NCBI GenBank assembly: GCA_946482655.1
Contig: CAMLSA010000036.1
Location: 1 to 28,026 of the forward strand
Length of the DNA stretch: 28,026 bases
From: an uncultured Sphingomonas sp.
GTDB taxonomy: Bacteria > Pseudomonadota > Alphaproteobacteria > Sphingomonadales > Sphingomonadaceae
Reading direction: 5' to 3'
Both the position numbers and the translations under genes were made by a program. Below are positions 9,605-18,266 of the stretch, piece by piece. Position 1 is the stretch's first letter. The number at the start of each line of letters is the position of its first letter. The notes under the pieces are model-generated. The model was not told the DNA's origin and did no database searches. It was given only the letters and a program-made list of their open reading frames with translations.

Positions 9605-9631
9605 TTTATAATCGCTTGTGGGGCTCCGCAA
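9605..9631. promoter_or_regulatory. Candidate promoter(s) between cytochrome c and pheA
   Basis: A perfect TATAAT lies at 9607-9612 on the plus strand, but with no good -35 at the usual distance. On the minus strand the overlapping TATAAA (9605-9610) has TTGCGG (9626-9631) 15 bp upstream, which could drive the cytochrome gene with a leader of about 55 nt. Only one direction may be real. Confidence 0.4.
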
Positions 9632-9704
9632 GCATTCCCACGACTGAATAATGACGCCGCTCGGCTTGCGGTGAACCCTGGGCGCGCCTAATCGGCTGCG
9701 CCAT

Positions 9705-10604
9705 ATGCAGAACTATCCCGCCCCCGCCCAGGCGCTGGTCGCCGAAATGTCCGCCGCCTGTGCCGCCGATCCGAGCCGCGCCGTTGCATTCCAAGGCGCT
9801 CCCGGGGCCAATTCGCACATCGCCGCGCTCGAGGCCTTTCCCAATTGCCTGCCGCTTCCCTGCTTCAGCTTCGAGGATGCGCTCGACGCGGTGCGGGACT
9901 TCCGCGCCGATTGCGCGATGATTCCGATCGAGAACTCGTTGCACGGCCGGGTGGCCGATATGCACTTCCTGCTCCCCGAATCGGGCTTGGTGATCACCGG
10001 AGAGCATTTTCTTCATATTCACTACACGCTGATGGGGCTTCCCGATCATGGAGAGATAACCGCCGTGATGAGTCATCCCCAGGCTTTGGGCCAGTGCCGC
10101 CACTGGATGCGCTCTCGCGGGATGACCCCGATCGTCTATCCGGACACCGCCGGCGCGGCCGCTGCGGTGGCCGAGGCCGGGGACAGCCACGTTGCCGCAC
10201 TGGCTCCGTCGATCGCGGCGCCGATATACGGGCTGAAGGTGATCGAGCAGAACGTGGCGGATTCGTCCGACAACACGACCCGTTTCGTCATCCTGGCACG
10301 GGAGGCGCGCGACATCCCGGCCGACGATGGGCCGGTGATGACCACTTTCATCTTCGAGGTGAAGAACATCCCGGCGGCGCTCTACAAGGCCTTGGGCGGG
10401 TTTGCCACCAACGGCGTCAACATGACCAAGCTCGAAAGCTACCAGCGCGGCGCGAGCTTCGCGGCGACCGAATTCTATGCCGACATCGAGGGGCATCCCG
10501 ACCAGCCTCATGTCCGCCGAGCGCTGGAGGAGCTGGCCTTCCATACGAAATGGGTGCGTTTGCTGGGGACCTACCCGCAGGGAAGGACACGCGTAGCGGG
10601 CTGA
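9705..10604 (+). CDS. pheA: Prephenate dehydratase
   Basis: This enzyme converts prephenate to phenylpyruvate in phenylalanine synthesis. The protein is a stand-alone dehydratase (299 aa) without a chorismate mutase domain. Landmarks are AFQGAPGANSH (28-38), IPIENSLHG (73-81), and the catalytic TTRF motif (191-194) in SDNTTRFVIL. The C-terminal ACT domain (about 212-290) contains TKLESYQRG (241-249). In well-studied enzymes the phenylalanine-binding motif here is ESRP, so this copy has ESYQ. The dehydratase active site looks intact, and the altered ACT motif leaves feedback control uncertain. The Shine-Dalgarno is weak. It is divergent from the cytochrome gene and convergent with nudC. Confidence 0.96.
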   Translation: MQNYPAPAQALVAEMSAACAADPSRAVAFQGAPGANSHIAALEAFPNCLPLPCFSFEDALDAVRDFRADCAMIPIENSLHGRVADMHFLLPESGLVITGEHFLHIHYTLMGLPDHGEITAVMSHPQALGQCRHWMRSRGMTPIVYPDTAGAAAAVAEAGDSHVAALAPSIAAPIYGLKVIEQNVADSSDNTTRFVILAREARDIPADDGPVMTTFIFEVKNIPAALYKALGGFATNGVNMTKLESYQRGASFAATEFYADIEGHPDQPHVRRALEELAFHTKWVRLLGTYPQGRTRVAG

Positions 10605-10612
10605 ATCCACCA

Positions 10613-10634
10613 TCCCCATGCCGCGCATAGGGGA
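10613..10634. terminator. Hairpin between convergent pheA and nudC
   Basis: TCCCC-ATGC-CGC-GCAT-(A)-GGGGA forms a 9-bp stem with a single bulged A in the 36-bp gap between two stop codons. There is no T-run on either strand, so it is a structure-only candidate for bidirectional termination. Confidence 0.45.
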
Positions 10635-10640
10635 GGAGGT

Positions 10641-11534
10641 TTACGCACCATTCACCCAGGCGGTCAGCAGCGTATGGGCGATCGCCAGGGGAAAGCGCAT
10701 GTGGAAGCGCGGCCAGTCCTCGCCGGCCAAAGCGGCGCGGACTTCGTTTCTGTCCACCCAGATGGCGTCAGCCAGCTCTTGAGGGTCGAGGTTGAGCACG
10801 TCGCTTTCGACCGGCGCGATGCAGGCGATCATCAGCTGCGACGGCAGCGGCCACGGCTGGCTCGTGATGTAGCGCACCGATTTGACGATCACGCCGGCCT
10901 CCTCGAACAGCTCGCGCGCGACCGCTTCCTCGATGGATTCGCCGACCTCGAGGAAGCCCGCCAGTGCCGAAAAGAACTTCCCGGGCATGGCGACGTTGCG
11001 GCCGACAAGCACCCGGCCCTCATATTCGGCGAGCATGATGACCACGGGATCGGTACGCGGAAAATGTTCGGTGCCACAGCCGCCCTCATCCTTGGGGCAG
11101 AAGCGCGCCCAGCCCGAGCGCTTGACGGTCGTCTCGCGTCCGCAATTGGCGCAGAACCGGTGGCGGCTGTGCCAATCGACCAACGAGCGCGCGGCGGCGT
11201 AGGTGGCGGCATCACCGGGCGGCATCGCCGCGCAACGGCCGATGATCGCCCTGCGCGGATCGGGATCGCCCGGCTCGATCCGTGCGAGCGAGGCAAATCG
11301 CGGTTGACCATCGATCAGGCCGAGCAGCGCGAGCGGATATTGCGGATCGGCCTCGCTGAGCGGGCCCCAGCTCAGCCCGCCGTCCGCCTCGACGAGCGGC
11401 ATCAGCCCGTCGAGCCGCAGCATCCGCGCTGCCGGATCGGCACAGGCCGCTTCGAAATAAGGCTGGTTGTCGCGTTCGATGTCGATGCGGACGAGCGGTG
11501 ATCCGGTGAAGCCGGGGACGGGAAAATCGGCCAT
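10641..11534 (-). CDS. nudC: NADH pyrophosphatase (Nudix hydrolase)
   Basis: NudC hydrolyses NADH to NMNH and AMP, and in some bacteria removes NAD caps from RNA. The 297-residue protein has a variable N-terminal domain, then a zinc ribbon with Cys 128, 131, 146 and 153, then the Nudix domain. The Nudix box (about 193-215) contains G193, REL and EEAGV in the right order. The specificity motif SQPWPLPSQLM follows it. I chose the ATG at 11532-11534, because the open frame further upstream is only a shadow of mutY. The start overlaps the mutY stop as TAATG, implying coupled translation. It converges on pheA. Confidence 0.95.
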   Translation of the reverse strand: MADFPVPGFTGSPLVRIDIERDNQPYFEAACADPAARMLRLDGLMPLVEADGGLSWGPLSEADPQYPLALLGLIDGQPRFASLARIEPGDPDPRRAIIGRCAAMPPGDAATYAAARSLVDWHSRHRFCANCGRETTVKRSGWARFCPKDEGGCGTEHFPRTDPVVIMLAEYEGRVLVGRNVAMPGKFFSALAGFLEVGESIEEAVARELFEEAGVIVKSVRYITSQPWPLPSQLMIACIAPVESDVLNLDPQELADAIWVDRNEVRAALAGEDWPRFHMRFPLAIAHTLLTAWVNGA

Positions 11535-12574
11535 TATCTCTCCTGTTCGCGGCTGGAGATAGCGCGCGAAGCCGCGCGCGCGAAGAGGGTGGGAAGCCCC
11601 GCCTCCTCGATCCGCCCGATCGGCCACCATTCGCCGCCGGTCATGTCGCCCGCCAGCGTTGCCGTCATGACGCGCAGTTCCAGGGCGAAATGGGTGAAGA
11701 CATGGTCGACCGAGCCGACATCGCGCCAGTCGGCGCAGGCGGGAGCCTCGGCGAGGCCGGGATCGGCGTCGGTCCAGGGACCGCTTGGCAATGCCCGCAT
11801 CCCGCCGAGCATTCCCTTGGGAGGCCGACGGACCAGCCAGACCTCGCCGCCCCGCTCGATCCAGAAGGCGGTACCGCGCCGCCGCGGCTTGGCGCGCCTG
11901 GCGGCCTTGACGGGAAAGGCGTCGGGACTGCCGCTGGCGCGTCCCGCGCAGTGCAGGCTCAGCGGGCAGATCAGGCATTGAGGCGCGCGCACGGTGCAGA
12001 TGCCCGATCCGAGGTCCATCATAGCCTGGGCGAAATCGCCGGCGCGCTCGTCCGGGGTGATCCGGTCGACCAGTTCCCGCAATGCGGCACGGGCCGGCGG
12101 CAGCGGCTGGCCGAAGGCGGACAAACGGCTGGCGACCCGCTCGACGTTGGCGTCGATCACTACCGCGCGCCGGCCGAAGGCGATCGCCGCGATCGCTGCG
12201 GCGGTATAGTCACCGATGCCGGGCAGCAATCGCAGGGCCTGCTCGCCGCCGGGAAAGCGGCCGCCATGATCGCGCAGTACGGCGCGCGCGCAGGCGATCA
12301 GGTTGCGCGCGCGCGCATAATAGCCGAGCCCCGCCCAGGCGCTCATCACCTCGGCCTCATCGGCGGCGGCGAGATCGGCGATGGTGGGCCATCGGCTGGT
12401 GAAGCGCTCGAAATAGGGTTTCACCGCCGCGACGGTCGTCTGCTGAAGCATGATTTCCGACAGCCACACGCGATAGGGATCGGGTGGTGCGCCCGGCCTC
12501 GCGCGCCACGGCAGGCTTCGGCCATGCCTGTCGTACCATCCAAGCAAATTTTCGGCTACGGCATCGACGCGCAT
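11534..12574 (-). CDS. mutY: A/G-specific adenine DNA glycosylase
   Basis: MutY removes adenine mispaired with 8-oxoguanine in base excision repair. The protein has 346 residues. The N-terminal catalytic part has WLSEIMLQQT with the catalytic Glu E40. The helix-hairpin-helix is LPGIGDYTA (117-125), and the catalytic Asp is D141 in VVIDANVERV. The 4Fe-4S cluster cysteines are C193, C200, C203 and C209 with the family spacing. The C-terminal part is a Nudix-like domain that reads the 8-oxoG strand (RRPPKGMLGGMRALP...). It is coupled to nudC downstream and divergent from dciA by only 26 bp, so each promoter must sit close to or inside the other gene's start. Confidence 0.97.
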   Translation of the reverse strand: MRVDAVAENLLGWYDRHGRSLPWRARPGAPPDPYRVWLSEIMLQQTTVAAVKPYFERFTSRWPTIADLAAADEAEVMSAWAGLGYYARARNLIACARAVLRDHGGRFPGGEQALRLLPGIGDYTAAAIAAIAFGRRAVVIDANVERVASRLSAFGQPLPPARAALRELVDRITPDERAGDFAQAMMDLGSGICTVRAPQCLICPLSLHCAGRASGSPDAFPVKAARRAKPRRRGTAFWIERGGEVWLVRRPPKGMLGGMRALPSGPWTDADPGLAEAPACADWRDVGSVDHVFTHFALELRVMTATLAGDMTGGEWWPIGRIEEAGLPTLFARAASRAISSREQER

Positions 12575-12600
12575 GGCGCGCCTATGGCATGAAGGACGCG

Positions 12601-13164
12601 ATGAGCGAAGCGGGCAAACCTCGGAAACCGAAGACGGCCAGGGCCGAGGTCGGGCCGCGCCGGCGCGGCGGTGCCGCGCGTTCGGTCGCTGATATGCTGC
12701 CAGAAGTCGGCCGCGCCGCCTTTCGCCGCTTCGGATTTGTGCAAAGCTCGGTAGTGAGCCGCTGGGCCGAGATCGTCGGCGAACGCTATGCCAAGGTCTC
12801 CATTCCCGAATCGATCCGTTTTCCGCAGGGGCGCCGCTCCGACGGCGTGCTGACGCTGCTGGTCGAGGGAGCGCATGGCACGATGCTCCAGCACGTCGCG
12901 CCGGCCATCATCGAGCGAGTCAATCGTTTCTTCGGCTACCCGGCGATCGCGCGGATCACGATAAGGCAGGGGGTATGTGCGGCGCGCCCCGCGCCCGAGC
13001 CCCGCATTGCGCCTCGGTCGCTCGGGACGGTGCCTATAGAACTGGGCGAGAGCCTGCGCACGGTGGGCGATCCTGAACTGCGCGCCTGCCTCGAATCGCT
13101 CGCCGGCGCGCTCGCCGCGACCAGCGGCGCGCCCGTCATCGCATCCGGTGAGGCGGACCAGTGA
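12601..13164 (+). CDS. DciA-family protein (DUF721), probable replicative helicase loader
   Basis: DciA (DUF721) proteins interact with the replicative helicase DnaB and are thought to be the ancestral bacterial helicase loaders. This 187-residue copy has a basic, disordered N-terminus (KPRKPKTAR, GPRRRGG). The DUF721 domain covers about residues 27-120 (SVADMLPEVGRAAFRRFGF, VSRWAEIVGERYA, a strand-rich LTLLVEGAHGTMLQH and NRFFGYPAIARITI). The acidic/Ala-rich C-terminus is variable. The ATG at 12601 is preceded by GAAGGA with short spacing; an in-frame ATG at 12589 would add four residues and has no Shine-Dalgarno. The mutY-DUF721-DsbA-smc order is common in alphaproteobacteria, from memory. 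Confidence 0.85.
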   Translation: MSEAGKPRKPKTARAEVGPRRRGGAARSVADMLPEVGRAAFRRFGFVQSSVVSRWAEIVGERYAKVSIPESIRFPQGRRSDGVLTLLVEGAHGTMLQHVAPAIIERVNRFFGYPAIARITIRQGVCAARPAPEPRIAPRSLGTVPIELGESLRTVGDPELRACLESLAGALAATSGAPVIASGEADQ

Positions 13165-13880
13165 AATATGGCCCCGTCCGGGCGGCGCTGCTGGCGATCG
13201 CCCTGTCGCTGCCGATGTCGCTCCCCGCGGCGCCTGCGCCCAAGACGTCCGCAATGGCGAGCCCGGCCAAGGCCCAATGGACGCGTACCACGCGCCGTAC
13301 CGCCGAGGGCGCGATCGTGATCGGCAATCCGGCGGCGAAGGTGAAGCTGGTCGAATATCTGTCGATGACCTGTCCTCATTGCGCCGCGCTGTCGATCGAG
13401 ACGATGCCGCCGCTCCAGCGCAACTACATCGCCAAGGGGCTGGTAAGTCTCGAGGTCCGTCACGCGGTGCGGGACGGCTATGACTTCGTCGCGTCGCTGC
13501 TGCTCCGCTGCGAGCCGCCCGCCCGGTATCTGGACTCGATGGAGGGGCTGTTCGCGGCGCAGGAGGATTGGATGGCCAGGGGTGCGAACGCCAGGACCGC
13601 CGAGGGTTTCGAGAGCAAGTCCAACGATGAAAAGCTCGTGCTGATCGCCAAATCCGCCGGCTTCGACAGCTTCTTCGCGAAGCGCGGCATGGGAGCCAGC
13701 GCCTATGCCGCCTGTATGGCCGACGCCAGGGCCAAGGAGCAGCTGACCCAGATGGCCGGCAACAGCTGGCAGCGCGACGCGATTCCCGGCACCCCGCTGA
13801 TCCTGATCAACGGCGCTCGGCAGGACAAGATCCTGAGCTGGTCCGATCTGGAGCCGCGCATCAAGGCGGCACTCGACTAG
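13161..13880 (+). CDS. DsbA-family thiol:disulfide oxidoreductase, secreted
   Basis: The 239-residue protein starts with GTG at 13161, which overlaps the upstream TGA as GTGA and has GAGG 7 nt before it, so translation is coupled to dciA. An N-terminal signal peptide (about 1-24, ending PAAPA) predicts a periplasmic location. The thioredoxin-like domain starts near residue 50 (IVIGNPAAKVKLVEY), with the active-site pair C71-P-H-C74 and the cis-proline in GTPLILING. The inserted helical region with extra cysteines (LLRCEPP, YAACMAD) is typical of the DsbA/Thioredoxin_4 group. CPHC is the DsbA dipeptide and favours an oxidase. The gene lies directly before a second, lipoprotein paralogue. Confidence 0.92.
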   Translation: MKYGPVRAALLAIALSLPMSLPAAPAPKTSAMASPAKAQWTRTTRRTAEGAIVIGNPAAKVKLVEYLSMTCPHCAALSIETMPPLQRNYIAKGLVSLEVRHAVRDGYDFVASLLLRCEPPARYLDSMEGLFAAQEDWMARGANARTAEGFESKSNDEKLVLIAKSAGFDSFFAKRGMGASAYAACMADARAKEQLTQMAGNSWQRDAIPGTPLILINGARQDKILSWSDLEPRIKAALD

Positions 13881-13962
13881 GACGGTCAATGCCGCGGCGC
13901 GGGTGACCTCCGACGTGGACGTATTTTTGAGCAGGAATGGGCGGAGCATCCACAGCTTTGGC

Positions 13963-13983
13963 GGGGCGCGTGCCAAGCGCCCC
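13963..13983 (+). terminator. Perfect hairpin between the two DsbA-like genes
   Basis: GGGGCGC (13963-13969) and GCGCCCC (13977-13983) form a perfect 7-bp stem with a 7-nt loop in the 174-bp gap. Only TT follows, so it would be a weak intrinsic terminator or an mRNA-processing boundary that lets the second gene have its own expression. The rest of the gap shows nothing convincing beyond a weak TTGCGC...CTATCA promoter-like pair (13984-14010). Confidence 0.4.
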
Positions 13984-14054
13984 TTGCGCGCTCCGTCGCC
14001 AAGGCTATCACTGTCGCTCCCAGCCTGGACCTGCTGCCTGGAGAAGATGAGATC

Positions 14055-14798
14055 ATGAAGAACACGCTTGCCCTCGCGGCGATCGGGATGGCGCTTACGC
14101 TGACCGGCTGCGGCAAGAAGGATGCCGACGGCGGCAATAGCACCGGTGCGGCGTCCGGAGCCCCCGAGGCGCCCTACAGCGGCCAGGACTGGACCCAGAC
14201 GGTCGTAAAGACGCCGGAGGGCGGCTTCCGGATGGGCAAACCCGACGCGCCGGTCAAGCTGGTCGAATATGCCTCGATGACCTGCCCGCATTGCCGCGAT
14301 TTCACCAAGGCGGGCGGCGACATCCTCAAGGAGAACTATGTCCGTACCGGCAAGGTCAGCTGGGAATATCGCAATTTCGTGCTCAACCCGCTCGACGTCG
14401 CGGCGACTTTGGTCGCGCGCTGCCAGGGTCCGGACACCTTCTTCCCGTTCACCGAACAGCTTTATGAGAGACAGGGTGATTGGGTCGGCAAATTCAACTC
14501 GGTCCCCGAAGCCGAGCTGCAGCGGATCGGCACTCTGCCGCAGGACGAGCAGTTCATCCAGCTGGTCCAGGTCTCGGGCCTCGGCGACTTCTTCAAGACG
14601 CATGGCGTTCCGGCCGATCGCATCAAGGCCTGCCTGACCGACAAGGCCGCGCTCGCCGAGCTGCTCAAGATGCGCGACCATGGCGCCAACGAGGAAAAGG
14701 TCGACGGCACGCCCAATTTCTTCCTGGATGAGGAACGTCAGGAAGGCGTCTATGACTGGCCCGGCCTAGAGGCCAAGCTGCGCGAACGCGTCCGTTAG
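14055..14798 (+). CDS. DsbA-family thiol:disulfide oxidoreductase, lipoprotein
   Basis: The 247-residue protein has a lipoprotein signal peptide with lipobox LTGC and lipidated C19, then a short Gly/Ser linker, so it should be tethered to a membrane on the periplasmic side. The thioredoxin-like domain has LVEYASMTCPHC with the active pair C77/C80. The cis-proline segment is DGTPNFFLD near the end. It matches the preceding gene closely around the active site (VKLVEYxSMTCPHC), so the two are paralogues with different anchoring. A GGAGAAG Shine-Dalgarno precedes the ATG. smc follows 44 bp later on the same strand. The redox partner (a DsbB or alternative) is not in the window. Confidence 0.92.
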   Translation: MKNTLALAAIGMALTLTGCGKKDADGGNSTGAASGAPEAPYSGQDWTQTVVKTPEGGFRMGKPDAPVKLVEYASMTCPHCRDFTKAGGDILKENYVRTGKVSWEYRNFVLNPLDVAATLVARCQGPDTFFPFTEQLYERQGDWVGKFNSVPEAELQRIGTLPQDEQFIQLVQVSGLGDFFKTHGVPADRIKACLTDKAALAELLKMRDHGANEEKVDGTPNFFLDEERQEGVYDWPGLEAKLRERVR

Positions 14799-14842
14799 AA
14801 TGGCCGTCCCGAACATATCGGTGGGAGCTTCTTGAGCCGCCG

Positions 14843-17800
14843 ATGCGCATCCGCAAGCTTCGCCTCTCCGGGTTCAAGAGCTTTGTCGAGCCGGCCGAGC
14901 TGATCATAGAGCGCGGGCTGACGGGGATCGTCGGGCCAAACGGCTGCGGCAAGTCCAACCTGCTCGAGGCGATCCGTTGGGTGATGGGCGAGTCGTCGCC
15001 CAAGTCGATGCGCGGCGGCGGCATGGAGGACGTGATCTTCGCCGGGACGACCACCCGGCCGGCGCGCGACTTCGCCGAGGTTACCCTGTTCACCGAGCGC
15101 CCCGATGCGCGCGTCGACGAGGATCGCGAGATCGAGGTCACCCGTCGTATCGAGCGCGGCGCGGGCTCCGCCTACCGGATGAACGGCCGCGACGTCCGCC
15201 AGAAGGATGTCGGGCTCCTGTTCGCCGATGCCGCGACCGGCGCGCATTCCCCGGCCCTGGTCAGCCAGGGGCGGATCGCCGCGGTGATCGCCGCCAAGCC
15301 CACCGAGCGCCGCCAGATGCTCGAAGAGGCGGCGGGTATCGCGGGGCTGCATGTCCGCCGCAAGGATGCCGAGCAGAAGCTGCGCGCGACCGAGGCCAAC
15401 TTGTCGCGGCTCGATGATCTGATCGCCGACATGGAGGCGCGCACCGCCGCGCTCCGGCGCCAGGCGCGCGCCGCCGAACGTTACAAGGCGCTGAGCGAGC
15501 AGATACGTACCGCCGAGGCGCGGCTGGTCTTCTCGCGCTGGCGCGAGGCCGCCGAGGCGGCCGAGGCGGCGCGCAAGGAAGCGGCACAGGCCGAGGCGCT
15601 GGTCGCTCAGGCGGCCGATGCCCAGCGCCGGGCGGTGGAGCGTCAGGCCGATATCGTCCGCCGGGCCGGCGATGCCCGCGCGGCGGCACAATCGTCGCGC
15701 GAGCGAGCGACCGGCCTCGCGCATCGCCTTGCCACCCTGACCGGCGAGCTGGAGAGCATCCACCGTCGAATCGCCGATATCGCCCAGGCGCGCGAGACGC
15801 TGAGCCGGGATCGGGCACGCGAGGACCGGCTGGCGATCGACGCGGCGGCAGCGCTGGCCGCGCTCGCCGAGGAGGAAAAGGAGCTCGGCCACCGGATCAC
15901 CGAGGCCACGGTGCGCCAGGGGGTGATCGACACGCAGGTTCGGGACGCTGAAACCGAGGCGCGCGAGGCCGAGCTCGCGGTCGCCAAGGCGCAGGCAGCC
16001 TATGCCGCCGAGCAGGCGGACATGCGGGTGGCCCAGGCCAATGTCACCGCGGCTCGCCAGCGGCTCGACCGCGCCCAGTCCGAGGCGCAGAGGATCGCGC
16101 GCGAGCTTGGGGTGCTCGGCGAAGAGGCGCCGCTGGTTATCCGGCGGAGCGCTGCGACCGCGGCGCGTGAGCTGGCCGAGCGCAGCATTGCCGAGGCGAT
16201 GGAGGCGATCGGCGGAGGCGAGGAGGCGCGTACCGCCGCCGCGGCTCGCCGGGATCAGGCCGAGACCGAGAGCGCCGCCGCGCGGGCCGTGCTGGCGGCG
16301 CTCGAATCCGAAGCGCGCTCGCTGGATAAAGCGGCGAGTGGGGCGGGCGAGGGCAATCGGGCGATCGACAAGGTCAAGGCGGCGCCGGGCTATGAGCGCG
16401 CGCTCGCGGCGGCGCTCGGCGACGATCTCGACGCGGCGGTCGGCGGCGACGGGCCGCTGCGTTGGGAGGGAACGCGGTTCAGCGCCGATCCCGCGCTGCC
16501 GCCGGGTGCCGAACGACTTGCCGATCATGTCGCCGCGCCCGCCGAGCTGGCACGCCGTCTCGCCCAGGTGGGCGTGGTCGATGTCGACGATGGCTCGATC
16601 CCCCTCGGCGTCGGGCAGCGGTTGGTGACGCGCGACGGCAGGATGCGGCGCTGGGACGGCTTCGTCGCCGCCGGTGTCGGCGCGGCTGCCGCCGAGAGGC
16701 TGGTGCGCGCTAACCGGCTCGCTGAACTCGAGGCGGCCCTCCCCGGCGCGCGCAGCACCGTCGAAGGCGCACATGCGGCCTTGGCGGACGCCAATGATGC
16801 GGTGCAGGCCGCGAAGGCGGCGATCGACGCCGCGCGTGCCGATCTGAGCCGCGCCGAAATCGCCCAGCGTGGCGCGATTCGCGACGAGGACCAGGCGACC
16901 ACCGCGATCGAACGGCTCGCCGCGCAGCGCGGGGCGATGGCCGAGCGTCAGCAGCGCGCCAAGGCCGAGGCCGAAGAGGCCGCCGAGGTCCTGCAGGCGC
17001 AGATGGCGGTGATGCTGGCGCTTCCCGATGGCGAGGCGAGCCGCGCCGAGGTCGAGCGGCTGCGCAAGGCGAGCGAAGCGGCGCGTGCGCTGTTGTTCGA
17101 GGCACGGGGCCAGGCGATGACGCTCGCGCAGGCGGCTTCGGCCGATGCCCAACGCCAGCAGGCCGCGCGCGCCGAGGCCAAGAGCTGGCGCACCCGCGCA
17201 GGCGATGCCGCCAATCGCATCGCCGAAATGGACGCCCGCGCCGCCGCGATCGAGACCGAGACCAGGGCGCTCGAAGGCCGCCCCCAGGAATATCGGACGC
17301 TGATCGAGACGCTCGGCGCCGACGCGCGGGCGGCCGATGCCGCCGCCGAGACCGCGCGCGAGGCCGAGCGCGTGGCCGAGGCCGAACTGCGCGCGGCCGA
17401 GAGCGACGTAGCTCAGGCCGGGGAAGCGCTCGCCGCCGCCCGCGAGGCGCGCGCCGGCGCCCAGGCGCGGCACCAGAACCAGGAGGAACGCCGCATTGAA
17501 ATGAGCCGGCTGTCGGGCGAGCGCTTCGAATGTCCGGCGCCGGTGCTGCCCGAGAAGATCGGCTTCGCGGCCGACGAGGTCGGCGAAGGGCCGGCCGAAT
17601 CCATGCGGCTCGAACGGCTGACGGCCGATCGCGAGCGGCTCGGCCCAGTCAACCTGGTCGCCGAGAGCGAACTGGCTGAGATCGAGCGACAGCACGGCAC
17701 CAGCATCACAGAGCGCGACGAGCTCTATCAGGCGATCAATCGGTTGCGCGGCTCGATCGGCAACCTCAACCGTGAGGGGCGCGCGCGGCTGCTCGCGGCG

Positions 17801-18265
17801 TTTCAGGCGGTCGACGGGCATTTCAGGCGGCTGTTCACCACGCTGTTCGCGGGCGGCGAGGCGCATCTCGCGCTGATCGACAGCGAGGATCCGCTCGAGG
17901 CCGGGCTCGAGATCATGGCGCAGCCGCCAGGCAAGAATCTCAGCTCGCTCACGCTGCTGTCGGGCGGCGAGCAGGCGCTCACCGCGGTCGCGCTGATCTT
18001 CGCGCTGTTCCTCACCAATCCCGCCCCGATCTGCGTTCTCGACGAGGTCGACGCGCCCCTGGACGATGCCAATATAGAGCGCTTCTGCGACCTTCTCGTC
18101 GCGATGACCAACGAGACCGAGACCCGCTACCTGATCGTCACCCACAATGCCGTGACGATGAGCCGCATGCACCGGCTGTTCGGCGTGACGATGATCGAGC
18201 GGGGCGTAAGCCGGCTGGTCTCGGTCGATCTCGGCGGGGCGGAGCAGCTGTTGGCGGCGGAGTGA
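14843..18265 (+). CDS. smc: Chromosome segregation protein SMC
   Basis: SMC is the ATPase of the bacterial condensin complex with ScpA and ScpB, which organises and resolves the chromosome. The 1140-residue protein has the complete layout. The N-terminal head carries Walker A GPNGCGKSN (31-39). Two long Ala/Glu/Arg-rich coiled-coil arms (about 165-500 and 625-960) flank a hinge of about 120 residues that begins near GYERALAAALGDD. The C-terminal head has the ABC signature LSGGEQ (1039-1044) and Walker B ICVLDEVDAPLDD shortly after. The ATG is in-frame with the canonical IRKLRLSGFKSF start. The coding strand gives long antisense open frames because of its composition; they are not genes. The stop is one base from the convergent arsC-like stop. 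Confidence 0.98.
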   Translation: MRIRKLRLSGFKSFVEPAELIIERGLTGIVGPNGCGKSNLLEAIRWVMGESSPKSMRGGGMEDVIFAGTTTRPARDFAEVTLFTERPDARVDEDREIEVTRRIERGAGSAYRMNGRDVRQKDVGLLFADAATGAHSPALVSQGRIAAVIAAKPTERRQMLEEAAGIAGLHVRRKDAEQKLRATEANLSRLDDLIADMEARTAALRRQARAAERYKALSEQIRTAEARLVFSRWREAAEAAEAARKEAAQAEALVAQAADAQRRAVERQADIVRRAGDARAAAQSSRERATGLAHRLATLTGELESIHRRIADIAQARETLSRDRAREDRLAIDAAAALAALAEEEKELGHRITEATVRQGVIDTQVRDAETEAREAELAVAKAQAAYAAEQADMRVAQANVTAARQRLDRAQSEAQRIARELGVLGEEAPLVIRRSAATAARELAERSIAEAMEAIGGGEEARTAAAARRDQAETESAAARAVLAALESEARSLDKAASGAGEGNRAIDKVKAAPGYERALAAALGDDLDAAVGGDGPLRWEGTRFSADPALPPGAERLADHVAAPAELARRLAQVGVVDVDDGSIPLGVGQRLVTRDGRMRRWDGFVAAGVGAAAAERLVRANRLAELEAALPGARSTVEGAHAALADANDAVQAAKAAIDAARADLSRAEIAQRGAIRDEDQATTAIERLAAQRGAMAERQQRAKAEAEEAAEVLQAQMAVMLALPDGEASRAEVERLRKASEAARALLFEARGQAMTLAQAASADAQRQQAARAEAKSWRTRAGDAANRIAEMDARAAAIETETRALEGRPQEYRTLIETLGADARAADAAAETAREAERVAEAELRAAESDVAQAGEALAAAREARAGAQARHQNQEERRIEMSRLSGERFECPAPVLPEKIGFAADEVGEGPAESMRLERLTADRERLGPVNLVAESELAEIERQHGTSITERDELYQAINRLRGSIGNLNREGRARLLAAFQAVDGHFRRLFTTLFAGGEAHLALIDSEDPLEAGLEIMAQPPGKNLSSLTLLSGGEQALTAVALIFALFLTNPAPICVLDEVDAPLDDANIERFCDLLVAMTNETETRYLIVTHNAVTMSRMHRLFGVTMIERGVSRLVSVDLGGAEQLLAAE

Positions 18266-18266
18266 C

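Noticed and set aside
11535..11978. Upstream in-frame extension of nudC
   Set aside because: This part lies inside mutY, is Arg-rich nonsense, and the proper nudC ATG overlaps the mutY stop exactly.
12589..12600. Earlier ATG for dciA
   Set aside because: It has no Shine-Dalgarno, whereas GAAGGA precedes the ATG at 12601; the difference is only four residues.
12936..14681. Long minus-strand open frame across dciA and both DsbA-like genes
   Set aside because: It spans three separate, well-supported plus-strand genes and their gaps and shows no recognisable domain, so it is a composition shadow.
14795..18172. Very long open frame antisense to smc (over 1,100 codons)
   Set aside because: It is the complement of a GC-rich, coiled-coil gene with strong third-position bias; its product is Arg/Gly/Leu-rich without domains, and smc itself is unambiguous.
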